Shown here: piece by piece, positions 35,598-43,408 of the stretch
Layout of the letters: each line of letters begins with the position of its first letter
How positions within the stretch are numbered: the stretch's first letter is position 1
Program-made: the position numbers and the translations under genes
Origin: Aureispira sp964445645
GTDB taxonomy: Bacteria > Bacteroidota > Bacteroidia > Chitinophagales > Saprospiraceae
Length of the DNA: 64,000 nt
Assembly (NCBI GenBank): GCA_964445645.1
Contig: CAYULH010000006.1
Coordinates: forward strand, 1 to 64,000
Direction of reading: 5' to 3'
Notes under the pieces: model-generated
Seen by the model: only the letters and a program-made list of their open reading frames with translations
Told to the model about the DNA's origin: nothing
Database searches by the model: none

Positions 35598-37397
35598 ATG
35601 AACGAAGTTGTAAAAAAAGTAACCGATAGAATTATAGAAAGAAGTAAGCCAACCAGAGCAGCTTACTTAAAACAAATGAAAGAAGCCGAAGAAAGTACTA
35701 TTCTGACCAGAACAGAATTGTCTTGCGGCAACTTAGCTCATGCCTTTGCGGCCTGTTCGCAAGTAGAAAAAGACGGCCTAACAGAAACAGTGCTGCCCAA
35801 TGTAGCCATTGTTTCGGCTTATAATGATATGCTTTCGGCACACAAGCCTTATGAGTCTTATCCTCCTATCATACGCCAAGCTGCTCTGGATAACAATGCC
35901 GTCGCTCAATTTGCAGGGGGCGTACCAGCCATGTGCGATGGGGTTACACAAGGACAACCCGGCATGGACTTGTCGCTATTGAGTAGAGATGTTATTGCCA
36001 TGTCTACGGTCATTGCGCTATCGCACAATATGTTTGACGCTACCTTATGTTTGGGTATTTGTGATAAAATTGTACCCGGCTTATTGATTGGCGCACTCAA
36101 ATTTGGACATTTGCCTACTATATTTGTACCCGGTGGCCCTATGCCAAGTGGTATTACCAATGATGAAAAAGCAGCCATCCGCCAAAAATATGCTCAAGGG
36201 CTTATTTCAAGAGAAGAATTGCTCAAAGGAGAATCGGCTGCCTATCACTCAGCGGGTACTTGTACCTTCTATGGTACGGCCAATAGCAACCAGATGCTGG
36301 TAGAAATTATGGGCTTGCATCTGCCCGGTTCGTCCTTTATCAACCCCGGCACGCCACTCCGAGAAGCCCTAACAGTAGAAGCCGTTAAGCAAGTGATTAA
36401 GAATACCCAAAAAGACGCAAAAATTCCACTATATAAGATTATTACCGAGCAAAGTTTGGTTAATGGAATTGTTGGTTTGTTGGCTACAGGAGGTTCTACC
36501 AATCATACCATGCACATTTTGGCGATTGCCAAAGCAGCAGGTATTATTATAAATTGGCAAGACTTTTCTGATTTGTCAGAAGTAGTGCCTTCTATTACAC
36601 AAGTTTATCCCAATGGTAAAGCCGACATCAACCACTTCCAAGCGGCAGGAGGCATGTCTAGTGTAATTAGAACACTAAGAGAAAATGGTTTGCTCAATGA
36701 GGATGTAACTACCGTAGTGGGCGAAGGTTTGGACAAATATATCTTAGAACCTAAGTTTGGTGCCGACCAACAATTGATTTTTGAACCCGGCCCTGAACAG
36801 CCCTTGGATAGTGAAGTTATCCGAACTGTCGAAAATCCATTCAAGCCCGAAGGCGGCATCAAGCAAGTGACGGGCAATTTGGGCAATGCTGTTGTGAAGG
36901 TATCGTCAGTAGCCGAAGAACACATGGTGGTAGAAGCGCCTGCTATGGTATTTGATGACCAACACGACTTGTTGGATGCCTTCAAAGCTGGTGATTTGCA
37001 CAAGGATTTTGTGGCTGTTATTCGATTCCAAGGCCCCAAAGCCAAGGGAATGCCCGAACTGCACAAGCTCACTCCAACCCTCTCTGTACTCCAAAAATTT
37101 GGTTTCAAGGTTGCTTTAGTGACCGATGGTAGAATGTCGGGCGCATCGGGCAAAGTGCCTTCGGCTATTCACTGTAGCCCCGAGGCCATTGATGGCGGCT
37201 TGCTCAACAAATTGAGAGATGGCGACCCTATTTTGTTGGATTGTAACAAAGGCATCCTGAAGTGCCTCAACGAAGAAGAAGTCATGAAAAGAGAACCTGT
37301 GCCTACGCCTCCGCCGGCTTATGGTACGGGCAGAGAATTATTTGATAACATTAGAGTTTTGCTATCGTCTAGCGAAACTGGTGCAAGCATTTTTTAA
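35598..37397 (+). CDS. edd: Phosphogluconate dehydratase
   Basis: Edd dehydrates 6-phosphogluconate to 2-keto-3-deoxy-6-phosphogluconate, using a 4Fe-4S cluster. The 599-residue protein has the IlvD/Edd pattern: NVAIVSAYNDMLSAHKPYES, GGVPAMCDGVTQGQPGMDLS, SLSRDVIAMSTVIALSHNMF, LCLGICDKIVPGL, TCTFYGTANSNQMLVEIMGL and VTDGRMSGASGKVPSAIH. Cluster cysteines sit in AMCDG, LGICDK and GTCTFYG. It is complete and ends two bases before the ATG of eda, so the two are one unit. Confidence 0.96.
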   Translation: MNEVVKKVTDRIIERSKPTRAAYLKQMKEAEESTILTRTELSCGNLAHAFAACSQVEKDGLTETVLPNVAIVSAYNDMLSAHKPYESYPPIIRQAALDNNAVAQFAGGVPAMCDGVTQGQPGMDLSLLSRDVIAMSTVIALSHNMFDATLCLGICDKIVPGLLIGALKFGHLPTIFVPGGPMPSGITNDEKAAIRQKYAQGLISREELLKGESAAYHSAGTCTFYGTANSNQMLVEIMGLHLPGSSFINPGTPLREALTVEAVKQVIKNTQKDAKIPLYKIITEQSLVNGIVGLLATGGSTNHTMHILAIAKAAGIIINWQDFSDLSEVVPSITQVYPNGKADINHFQAAGGMSSVIRTLRENGLLNEDVTTVVGEGLDKYILEPKFGADQQLIFEPGPEQPLDSEVIRTVENPFKPEGGIKQVTGNLGNAVVKVSSVAEEHMVVEAPAMVFDDQHDLLDAFKAGDLHKDFVAVIRFQGPKAKGMPELHKLTPTLSVLQKFGFKVALVTDGRMSGASGKVPSAIHCSPEAIDGGLLNKLRDGDPILLDCNKGILKCLNEEEVMKREPVPTPPPAYGTGRELFDNIRVLLSSSETGASIF

Positions 37398-37399
37398 TT

Positions 37400-37963
37400 A
37401 TGAGCGTCCAAAATAATATTGAAGCCGTCCTAAAGGCCAATTCTAAAATTCCTGTAGTTACGTTTCATCAACTAAATGAAGTAGAGGAAGTGGTCCATAA
37501 ACTGGTGGCACAAGATATACATTGTATTGAAATTACCTTGAGAACAGCTATAGCTGCCGAGGCTATACAACATTGCCAACAAATAGCCCCTGAGGGCTTT
37601 AGTGTAGGGGTGGGTACCATTGCCCAAGCCGAACAAGTGCAATTGTGCAAAGAATTGGGCGTGGATTTTATGGTCAGCCCCGGTTCGCCTGCCGCATTGG
37701 TTCAACAAATGCAGGCTTCGGGCATTCCCTATTTACCGGGGGTTATGACTCCCACCGAAATATTGAGCGCAATGGCTTTGGATTGCTATTTTCTAAAGCT
37801 GTTCCCCTTTAATTTGGCTGGTGGTGCCAAGGCCGTCAAAACCTATGGAGGTGTTTTTCCTGCCGTTAAGTTTTGCCCAACAGGTGGTGTCAATGCCGAC
37901 AATTTTCAGTCCTTGCTGGATATGAAGAATGTGTTGTCCGTTGGTGGTTCTTGGTTGGTTTAG
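37400..37963 (+). CDS. eda: KDPG aldolase, shortened at the C-terminus
   Basis: Eda cleaves 2-keto-3-deoxy-6-phosphogluconate to pyruvate and glyceraldehyde 3-phosphate. Catalytic Glu44 (IEITLRT) and the Schiff-base Lys133 (YFLKLFPFNLAGG) are present, as are the phosphate-binding glycines (FCPTGGVN; SVGGSWLV). The protein stops at residue 187, immediately after GGSWLV, whereas family members continue for about 20 residues with a final helix. No remnant of that helix is seen in the other frames downstream. The barrel and all active-site residues are intact, so the enzyme may still work with reduced stability. Confidence 0.9.
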   Translation: MSVQNNIEAVLKANSKIPVVTFHQLNEVEEVVHKLVAQDIHCIEITLRTAIAAEAIQHCQQIAPEGFSVGVGTIAQAEQVQLCKELGVDFMVSPGSPAALVQQMQASGIPYLPGVMTPTEILSAMALDCYFLKLFPFNLAGGAKAVKTYGGVFPAVKFCPTGGVNADNFQSLLDMKNVLSVGGSWLV

Positions 37964-38183
37964 TTTTATTGTTGAATAGCAACAACTGCCTATTATACTG
38001 CGTTTGTAACATTATATACCCTATGCTACTAGATAGAGTTGGGTGTTGGTGTTGCAAACGCTTTTTTGTGCTAGAAACATTTTTGCAAAAATTATTTCAT
38101 GTCATAATATGGTCATTATTTTATTAATAATAGTTATATTTACATTTCCAAACATTTTTTAAAACTATTTTAAGGTATCTATC

Positions 38184-39236
38184 ATGACCAAACAACTATT
38201 TGCAATTGCACTTTTATTATTAGTAACTATAGCTTGCAACAAAAATCAAGAACTTACCGAAACACTGCCCACCCCAACCAAATCAAGCCAAGCAGATGTG
38301 TGGTATCATTACCAAGGCCAAGTATATCCTTTGAATTATGAAGAAGGCAGTACCGAAGATTTTGTAGAAGATGAGCATTTCACTGCCTTACAACAAGCCA
38401 CTGCCCAAAGTGCTATTGTCACCTTTACCTACAGCAATCAACCCGAAAATCATATCTATTTGTTTGATAATGAAATGGAGGGCTACGACTACCTAGAAAA
38501 GCATGGCGACAACCCTCTAATTGGGCGAAAATTCAAATTATCCTACAGAATTGATGAATTGAGAAGCACACTAAACCAACAATTTGGAGAAGCATTAGAC
38601 TTCAAAAATCCTGCTGTAGCTGCTGCTGCCCAACAAGGTGTAGCCGCCATCTATCAAGAATTGCACATCAATTTGCCCCTACCTACCGATTTGGAGGCTT
38701 TTGTTGGAATAAAAAATGCTACCTTCACCCGCCAAAAAACAGGCAGTGGCATTAGCAGCAATCCTGTATTTACCGTGTGGTCTGATGTTGATGCACAAGG
38801 CAGCGAAATGTATGTAGAACAAGCCCCCAATACGGTTATTTGGAATTATGGCGACTGGAATTGCTTCACGATGGCAGCCAATCCAGATTTGACCCTCGAA
38901 TTCCAAGCCAATGGTAACAATTGGAACGATTGCATTTCTTCGCAATGTTTGAGTTATATCCAAGGGGCCGATGCTATGGGTATAGGGCTTTATAAGGATA
39001 GTCATTTTGGGGTGTATCATAATGGATTTGTGGTTATGATGTATATAGCAAATCCCCCAGCTATTAATTCCCCTGCCATTTATCCTCCATGTATCAATCA
39101 TACTTCCTACAATTGGTTCCATCCCAATGGTTGGGGTGGAAACATGAATGACCAAATATCTAGTATTCGAGTGAAAGCTATTTGGCAAGGCTGTTATCCT
39201 GATAATACTGTATTCAATGATTTATTCAACCAATAA
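38184..39236 (+). CDS. Hypothetical lipoprotein
   Basis: The 350-residue protein has a lipoprotein signal (MTKQLFAIALLLLVTIACNK, lipobox TIAC, Cys18). An N-terminal domain (35-175) contains VWYHYQGQVYPLNYEEGSTE and a peptidase-inhibitor-like layout, and a C-terminal domain (180-350) is rich in Trp, Asn and Cys (WNYGDWNCFTMAANPDLTLE; four cysteines around ISSQCLSYIQ and YPPCINH). No family is recognised. It lies three bases before the first of the three tandem outer-membrane genes and is probably cotranscribed with them. Confidence 0.6.
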   Translation: MTKQLFAIALLLLVTIACNKNQELTETLPTPTKSSQADVWYHYQGQVYPLNYEEGSTEDFVEDEHFTALQQATAQSAIVTFTYSNQPENHIYLFDNEMEGYDYLEKHGDNPLIGRKFKLSYRIDELRSTLNQQFGEALDFKNPAVAAAAQQGVAAIYQELHINLPLPTDLEAFVGIKNATFTRQKTGSGISSNPVFTVWSDVDAQGSEMYVEQAPNTVIWNYGDWNCFTMAANPDLTLEFQANGNNWNDCISSQCLSYIQGADAMGIGLYKDSHFGVYHNGFVVMMYIANPPAINSPAIYPPCINHTSYNWFHPNGWGGNMNDQISSIRVKAIWQGCYPDNTVFNDLFNQ

Positions 39237-39239
39237 ACA

Positions 39240-39896
39240 ATGAGAATTACAATAACGCTTATAATTTATTTTATCATATATACTCAAAGCATAATAGCTC
39301 AAAGCAGAATAAGTCTCTACGGAGGTTGGACTGCTTCTAAGCTTCGAGCTATCTATGATAAAAACGTCTATAGTCCTAGTCCTGCTGCTGAATACGCTTT
39401 TATCAATTTTCCTTTTTTACACACCATCTATATGGGGGGAGAATTTGAATACGATTATAAAAAGCTGCGTTTATCTACAGGTTTTAGTTTTATGGCTATA
39501 GGGGCTGGCAGATTACCTGTTTTTCCCGAATATCCTTGGGTTACAGCCTATTATACCTTCCCTTTGCTCGGAGGGTATAATTTAAAATTGGATAAAGGCT
39601 GGAATATAGTTTTTGAAGGAGGGGTAGAAATTGGTATACAACGTGGAGGAAGTGTCCTTCAAACAGGAAGAGGTGCTCGCTGGGGCAATATCAATGTAGT
39701 AGCTGCCGTAGAAACAGAATGGAAACATTTTCGTTTGGGGGTGCGAGGACATTTGGGGGTGACTACATTTAGAACCATTGACCCCATTATTTATAAGCAT
39801 ACAGCTATTACTACTTATTTGGGCTACACCCTCTGGGATCATGCCCAATGCAAGGCACGCCGCCTACAAAAACAGCAAGAAAAACAACTGGAATAA
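39240..39896 (+). CDS. Tandem outer-membrane beta-barrel paralogue, copy 1
   Basis: The 218-residue protein has a signal peptide (MRITITLIIYFIIYTQSIIA, then QS) and alternating aromatic strands: RISLYGGWTASKLRAIYDKN, YMGGEFEYDYKKLRLSTGFS and HFRLGVRGHLGVTTFRTID. It ends in a Lys/Gln-rich tail (CKARRLQKQQEKQLE) that probably lies in the periplasm. It is the most diverged of three copies, each 657 bp long and spaced exactly 732 bp apart. The size suggests an 8- or 10-stranded barrel. Function unknown. Confidence 0.75.
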   Translation: MRITITLIIYFIIYTQSIIAQSRISLYGGWTASKLRAIYDKNVYSPSPAAEYAFINFPFLHTIYMGGEFEYDYKKLRLSTGFSFMAIGAGRLPVFPEYPWVTAYYTFPLLGGYNLKLDKGWNIVFEGGVEIGIQRGGSVLQTGRGARWGNINVVAAVETEWKHFRLGVRGHLGVTTFRTIDPIIYKHTAITTYLGYTLWDHAQCKARRLQKQQEKQLE

Positions 39897-39903
39897 GTAT
39901 ATT

Positions 39904-39951
39904 GAGGACGCTCTCTAGACCTAGAGTTTAGGGAGTGTTTTTTATTATAAT
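39904..39951 (+). terminator. Hairpin terminator after copy 1
   Basis: GAGGACGCTCTCTAGACC faces GGGAGTGTTTTTTA; the stem is imperfect but has a T-run. The same sequence, with ACACTCTCT (40640-40648) pairing to AGGGAGTGT (40662-40670), recurs after copy 2 in a better-paired form, so the terminator was duplicated with the gene. Confidence 0.6.
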
Positions 39952-39971
39952 GACCTCCAAAACTTATAATA

Positions 39972-40628
39972 ATGTCTTCCAAAATTATTATCACAACCTG
40001 TCTCTTATTCCTTATTATTAACTTACAAGCTCAAAGCAGAATAAGCCTCTACGGAGGCTGGACTGCTTCTAAAATTCGAGCTATCTATGATAAAAACAGC
40101 TTTACCCCAGGCCCTTTATTTGATGAGTTTTTTGTAAATTTTCCCTTTTGGCATACGATATACATGGGTGGGGAATTTGAATATGATTATAAAAAGCTGC
40201 GTTTGTCTACAGGTTTTACCATGATGGCAATGGGCGCTGGAGGAATGCCATTATTCCCTGAGTACCCTTGGGTAGTAGCCTACTATACCTTCCCTTTATT
40301 AGGTGGTTATCACCTTAAACTAGAAAAAGGTTGGGATTTGACAGTTGAAGGAGGGGTAGAAATTGGTATACAACGTGGGGGCATTGGAGGCCCACAAAAT
40401 GGAGGAGCTCGCTGGGGCAATATCAATGTAGTAGCTGCTGTAGAAACAGAGTGGAAACATTTTCGTTTGGGGGTGCGAGGACACTTGGGTGTGACTGATT
40501 TTAGAACCTTTGGCTCTATTCTTTACAAGCACACGGCTATTACCACCTACTTGGGCTACACCCTTTGGGATCATGCCCAATGCAAGGCGCGCCGCCTACA
40601 AAAACAGCAAGAAAAACAACTGGAATAA
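39972..40628 (+). CDS. Tandem outer-membrane beta-barrel paralogue, copy 2
   Basis: This 218-residue protein is nearly identical to copy 3 over its first 130 residues (signal peptide MSSKIIITTCLLFLIINLQA; SFTPGPLFDEFFVNFPFWHT). It differs from copy 3 in a surface-loop-like segment at about 134-150 (RGGIGGPQNGGAR against NGNPGGPQTPGAH) and near residue 183 (DFRTFGSILYKH). Near identity plus concentrated differences in one loop suggest recent duplication with change in an exposed loop. Confidence 0.75.
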   Translation: MSSKIIITTCLLFLIINLQAQSRISLYGGWTASKIRAIYDKNSFTPGPLFDEFFVNFPFWHTIYMGGEFEYDYKKLRLSTGFTMMAMGAGGMPLFPEYPWVVAYYTFPLLGGYHLKLEKGWDLTVEGGVEIGIQRGGIGGPQNGGARWGNINVVAAVETEWKHFRLGVRGHLGVTDFRTFGSILYKHTAITTYLGYTLWDHAQCKARRLQKQQEKQLE

Positions 40629-40637
40629 GTATATTGA

Positions 40638-40676
40638 GGACACTCTCTAGACCTAGAGTTTAGGGAGTGTTTTTTA
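40638..40676 (+). terminator. Hairpin terminator after copy 2
   Basis: ACACTCTCT and AGGGAGTGT form a 9-bp stem with one G-U pair, extended by AGAC with GTTT, and a run of Ts follows. It is part of the 732-bp repeat unit. Confidence 0.7.
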
Positions 40677-40703
40677 TTATAATGACCTCCAAAACTTATA
40701 ATA

Positions 40704-41360
40704 ATGTCTTCCAAAATTATTATCACAACCTGTCTCTTATTCCTTATTATTAACTTACAAGCTCAAAGCAGAATAAGCCTCTACGGAGGCTGGACTGCTT
40801 CTAAAATTCGAGCTATCTATGATAAAAACAGCTTTACCCCAGGCCCTTTATTTGATGAGTTTTTTGTAAATTTTCCCTTTTGGCATACGATATACATGGG
40901 TGGGGAATTTGAATATGATTATAAAAAGCTGCGTTTGTCTACAGGTTTTACCATGATGGCAATGGGCGCTGGAGGAATGCCATTATTCCCTGAGTACCCT
41001 TGGGTAGTAGCCTACTATACCTTCCCTTTATTAGGTGGTTATCACCTTAAACTAGAAAAAGGTTGGGATTTGACAGTTGAAGGAGGGGTAGAAATTGGTA
41101 TACAAAATGGCAACCCCGGAGGCCCACAAACTCCGGGCGCTCATTGGGGCAATATCAATGTAGTAGCTGCCGTAGAAACAGAGTGGAAACATTTTCGTTT
41201 GGGGGTGCGAGGGCATTTGGGTGTGACTACATTTAGAACATTTGACCCCATTATTTACAAGCATACGGCTGTTACTACTTATTTGGGCTACACACTCTGG
41301 GATCATGCCCAATGCAAGGCACGCCGCCTACAAAAACAGCAAGAAAAACAACTGGAATAA
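40704..41360 (+). CDS. Tandem outer-membrane beta-barrel paralogue, copy 3
   Basis: This 218-residue copy shares its signal peptide, N-terminal 130 residues and upstream leader with copy 2, but from about residue 183 it resembles copy 1 (TTFRTFDPIIYKHTAVTTYL against TTFRTIDPIIYKHTAITTYL). It may therefore be a product of gene conversion between copies. The strand pattern and Lys/Gln-rich tail are kept. A separate, different terminator follows. Function unknown. Confidence 0.75.
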   Translation: MSSKIIITTCLLFLIINLQAQSRISLYGGWTASKIRAIYDKNSFTPGPLFDEFFVNFPFWHTIYMGGEFEYDYKKLRLSTGFTMMAMGAGGMPLFPEYPWVVAYYTFPLLGGYHLKLEKGWDLTVEGGVEIGIQNGNPGGPQTPGAHWGNINVVAAVETEWKHFRLGVRGHLGVTTFRTFDPIIYKHTAVTTYLGYTLWDHAQCKARRLQKQQEKQLE

Positions 41361-42043
41361 GTATGTTGAGCATGCGCTCTGGGAGTATGACCTAGAGCGC
41401 ATTTTTATTTATCCCACTCCCAAAAAGAGAAGGCATAAATTGGCAACGTATACCAACTCGTTAAATAGACAACTACAAATAATGTGCAAACATTTATTAG
41501 CTATAGCGCCCAAAATGCCCCTTTTATAGATTTTCCTTATTATATATGGTAAATCGTTTTTTTTCCATAAAAAATAAGGTTTTAAGCCTTTTGGGCAAAT
41601 ATTACACTATAAAAACATCTTTTTTGTGGGTAAAATTTTTTAAATCATTTTTTAGTTCTATATTGAATTTATAGTGAAAAATACTATAACTAGTAGTGTC
41701 CTAAAATTAATTATAAAAGATGTTTACCCAACATACATTTGCTGCCTATCGCCTGCCCAATTATACTAGCAAATACCTAGTAGGAAATAGTATAATCGTT
41801 AATACAAAATGCTATTTCCCCCCGCCCCTTATGGGCTAAACAAGTCTTCCCAATCTACTTTTCTCCTATTTATTAATTTTTTTTACACTTTTTATTCCCC
41901 AATTGTGCAAACTATTAAGTATTCTTATCAAAACCATAACCAATACTTATCAAAAAATTAACTTACTAAATGCTATTATCAACAACTTAATTACCATGTA
42001 ACACAGTTGATAATTCATTATAAAAATAAACAATAAGCATATT
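41361..42043. other. Long AT-rich leader region of the glycoside hydrolase operon
   Basis: No gene is seen in these 683 bp apart from the array terminator. TACATTTG at 41734-41741 fits a -7 box. Just downstream is an inverted repeat with 9-bp perfect arms ATTATACTA (41760-41768) and TAGTATAAT (41788-41796), nesting ACTAG and CTAGT. GGAAATAGTAT and ATGCTATTTCC (about 41783-41820) make a second imperfect hairpin. These could be operator or leader elements controlling the operon. Confidence 0.4.
41373..41412 (+). terminator. Terminator after the tandem array
   Basis: ATGCGCTCT and AGAGCGCAT form a perfect 9-bp stem (within 41373-41403) with a 12-nt loop, followed by TTTTTATTT. It closes the three-gene array. 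Confidence 0.75.
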
Positions 42044-43408
42044 ATGATAACAAATCTTACCTCAAACAAAAGGCTACTCTTGGGTGCTTTACTGCTATTT
42101 CTTGCAGTAAACTTTGCATTTGGACAATCGGGCCCAAGTAAAGTAGAAGTTTATCAAGATGATGAAGGGGTTTGGTCGCTCAAAGTAGATGGTGAACCTT
42201 TCTATATAAAAGGAGCAGGTGGTATTGAGTACTTGGATGAAGTGGTTGAGATGGGTGGCAATACGATTCGTACTTGGAGTCTTGATGATGCCGACAAAAT
42301 ACTAGACGAAGCACACAAAAGAGGGCTCAAAGTAATGATGGGGCTTTGGGTACAACATGAGCGTCATGGTTTTGATTATAATAATAAAGAAGCGGTAGCT
42401 GCTCAGTTGGAAAGCTTTCGTGAGAGAATACAAAAATACAAAGACCATCCAGCTCTACTAATATGGTGCGTGGGCAATGAGTACGAATTGTTCTACTCTA
42501 ATACCAAGGTTTGGGCAGCAGTGAATGATATTGCCAAAATGATACAAGAATCAGACCCCAATCATCCTGTCTCTACCGTAACAGCTGGCACCACTCCCAA
42601 AAAACTTCAATTTGTCATGAATGAATTACCAGATATTGATATTTATGGTATCAATACTTATGGTGATATTGGTAAAGTAAAAGATATTATCAAAAATGGC
42701 AACTACAAAGGGCCTTATATGATTACGGAATGGGGTCCGACAGGCCACTGGGAATCACCACATACCAAATGGAAAGTAGCCATAGAACAAACCAGCAAAG
42801 AAAAAGCAGCTTCTTATCTCAAGCGTTACAAACAATTTATTGAAGCACAGCGCAAACAATGTATAGGTTCTTTTGCCTTCTTGTGGGGTCAAAAACAAGA
42901 ATATACCAGCACTTGGTATGGACTATTTACCGATAAGGATATGCCCACCGAAGCGCTTGACCAATTAGAATATGTTTGGACAGGCAAATACCCCGAAAAT
43001 CGTGCGCCAACTATTGATTCTGTGCTGCTCAATGGTAGCACCAACATCAAAAACATTATCCTTCCACCACTGGCAAAAGTTGAGTTGTCCTTGTTTGCTT
43101 CTGACCTAAACAACGACAAATTAAATTACTCTTGGGAGTTGTATGCCGAGAGTACAGACAAAAAAGCAGGGGGAGATGCAGAGGACAAACCACAGTCTAT
43201 CCCCGGTCGTATCAAAGGAAAAAACAAACCTAGTATGACCCTCAAAACACCCCTTACCGAAGGAAGATATAGAATATTCATATTCGTAGACGATGGTAAA
43301 AAAGTGGCCTATCTCAACATTCCTATCTATGTCGAAAGCGACCCTTCTGTTACTGCCAAATTTGTTCGTCTCAAAAAACAAACTTTACAATCATTCTATG
43401 AAAACTAG
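42044..43408 (+). CDS. Exported clan-A glycoside hydrolase (GH2-type TIM barrel)
   Basis: The 454-residue protein has a signal peptide ending FAFGQ (about residue 28). The TIM-barrel domain (35-320) starts with LKVDGEPFYIKGAGGIEYLD and contains GGNTIRTWSLDDADKILDEA. The acid/base motif is WCVGNEYELF (Asn-Glu pair) and the nucleophile motif is YMITEWGPTGHWE (Glu). Both fit clan GH-A in the style of GH2 catalytic domains; the exact family cannot be fixed by eye. A C-terminal Ig-like domain (about 325-440) with YSWELYAEST follows. It heads a five-gene operon and overlaps the next gene by 11 bp. A beta-glucan substrate is inferred from neighbours. Confidence 0.8.
   Translation: MITNLTSNKRLLLGALLLFLAVNFAFGQSGPSKVEVYQDDEGVWSLKVDGEPFYIKGAGGIEYLDEVVEMGGNTIRTWSLDDADKILDEAHKRGLKVMMGLWVQHERHGFDYNNKEAVAAQLESFRERIQKYKDHPALLIWCVGNEYELFYSNTKVWAAVNDIAKMIQESDPNHPVSTVTAGTTPKKLQFVMNELPDIDIYGINTYGDIGKVKDIIKNGNYKGPYMITEWGPTGHWESPHTKWKVAIEQTSKEKAASYLKRYKQFIEAQRKQCIGSFAFLWGQKQEYTSTWYGLFTDKDMPTEALDQLEYVWTGKYPENRAPTIDSVLLNGSTNIKNIILPPLAKVELSLFASDLNNDKLNYSWELYAESTDKKAGGDAEDKPQSIPGRIKGKNKPSMTLKTPLTEGRYRIFIFVDDGKKVAYLNIPIYVESDPSVTAKFVRLKKQTLQSFYEN

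Noticed and set aside
39240..41360. Possible CRISPR or minisatellite repeats
   Set aside because: The period is a whole gene (732 bp), so it is a gene duplication; no short direct repeats with spacers were seen anywhere in the window.
41242..41529. ORF overlapping the end of tandem copy 3
   Set aside because: It is out of frame with the array gene and runs through its terminator.
43293..43397. Upstream extension of the first porin-like protein
   Set aside because: It reads the end of the glycoside hydrolase gene in another frame; ATG at 43398 gives a proper signal peptide.
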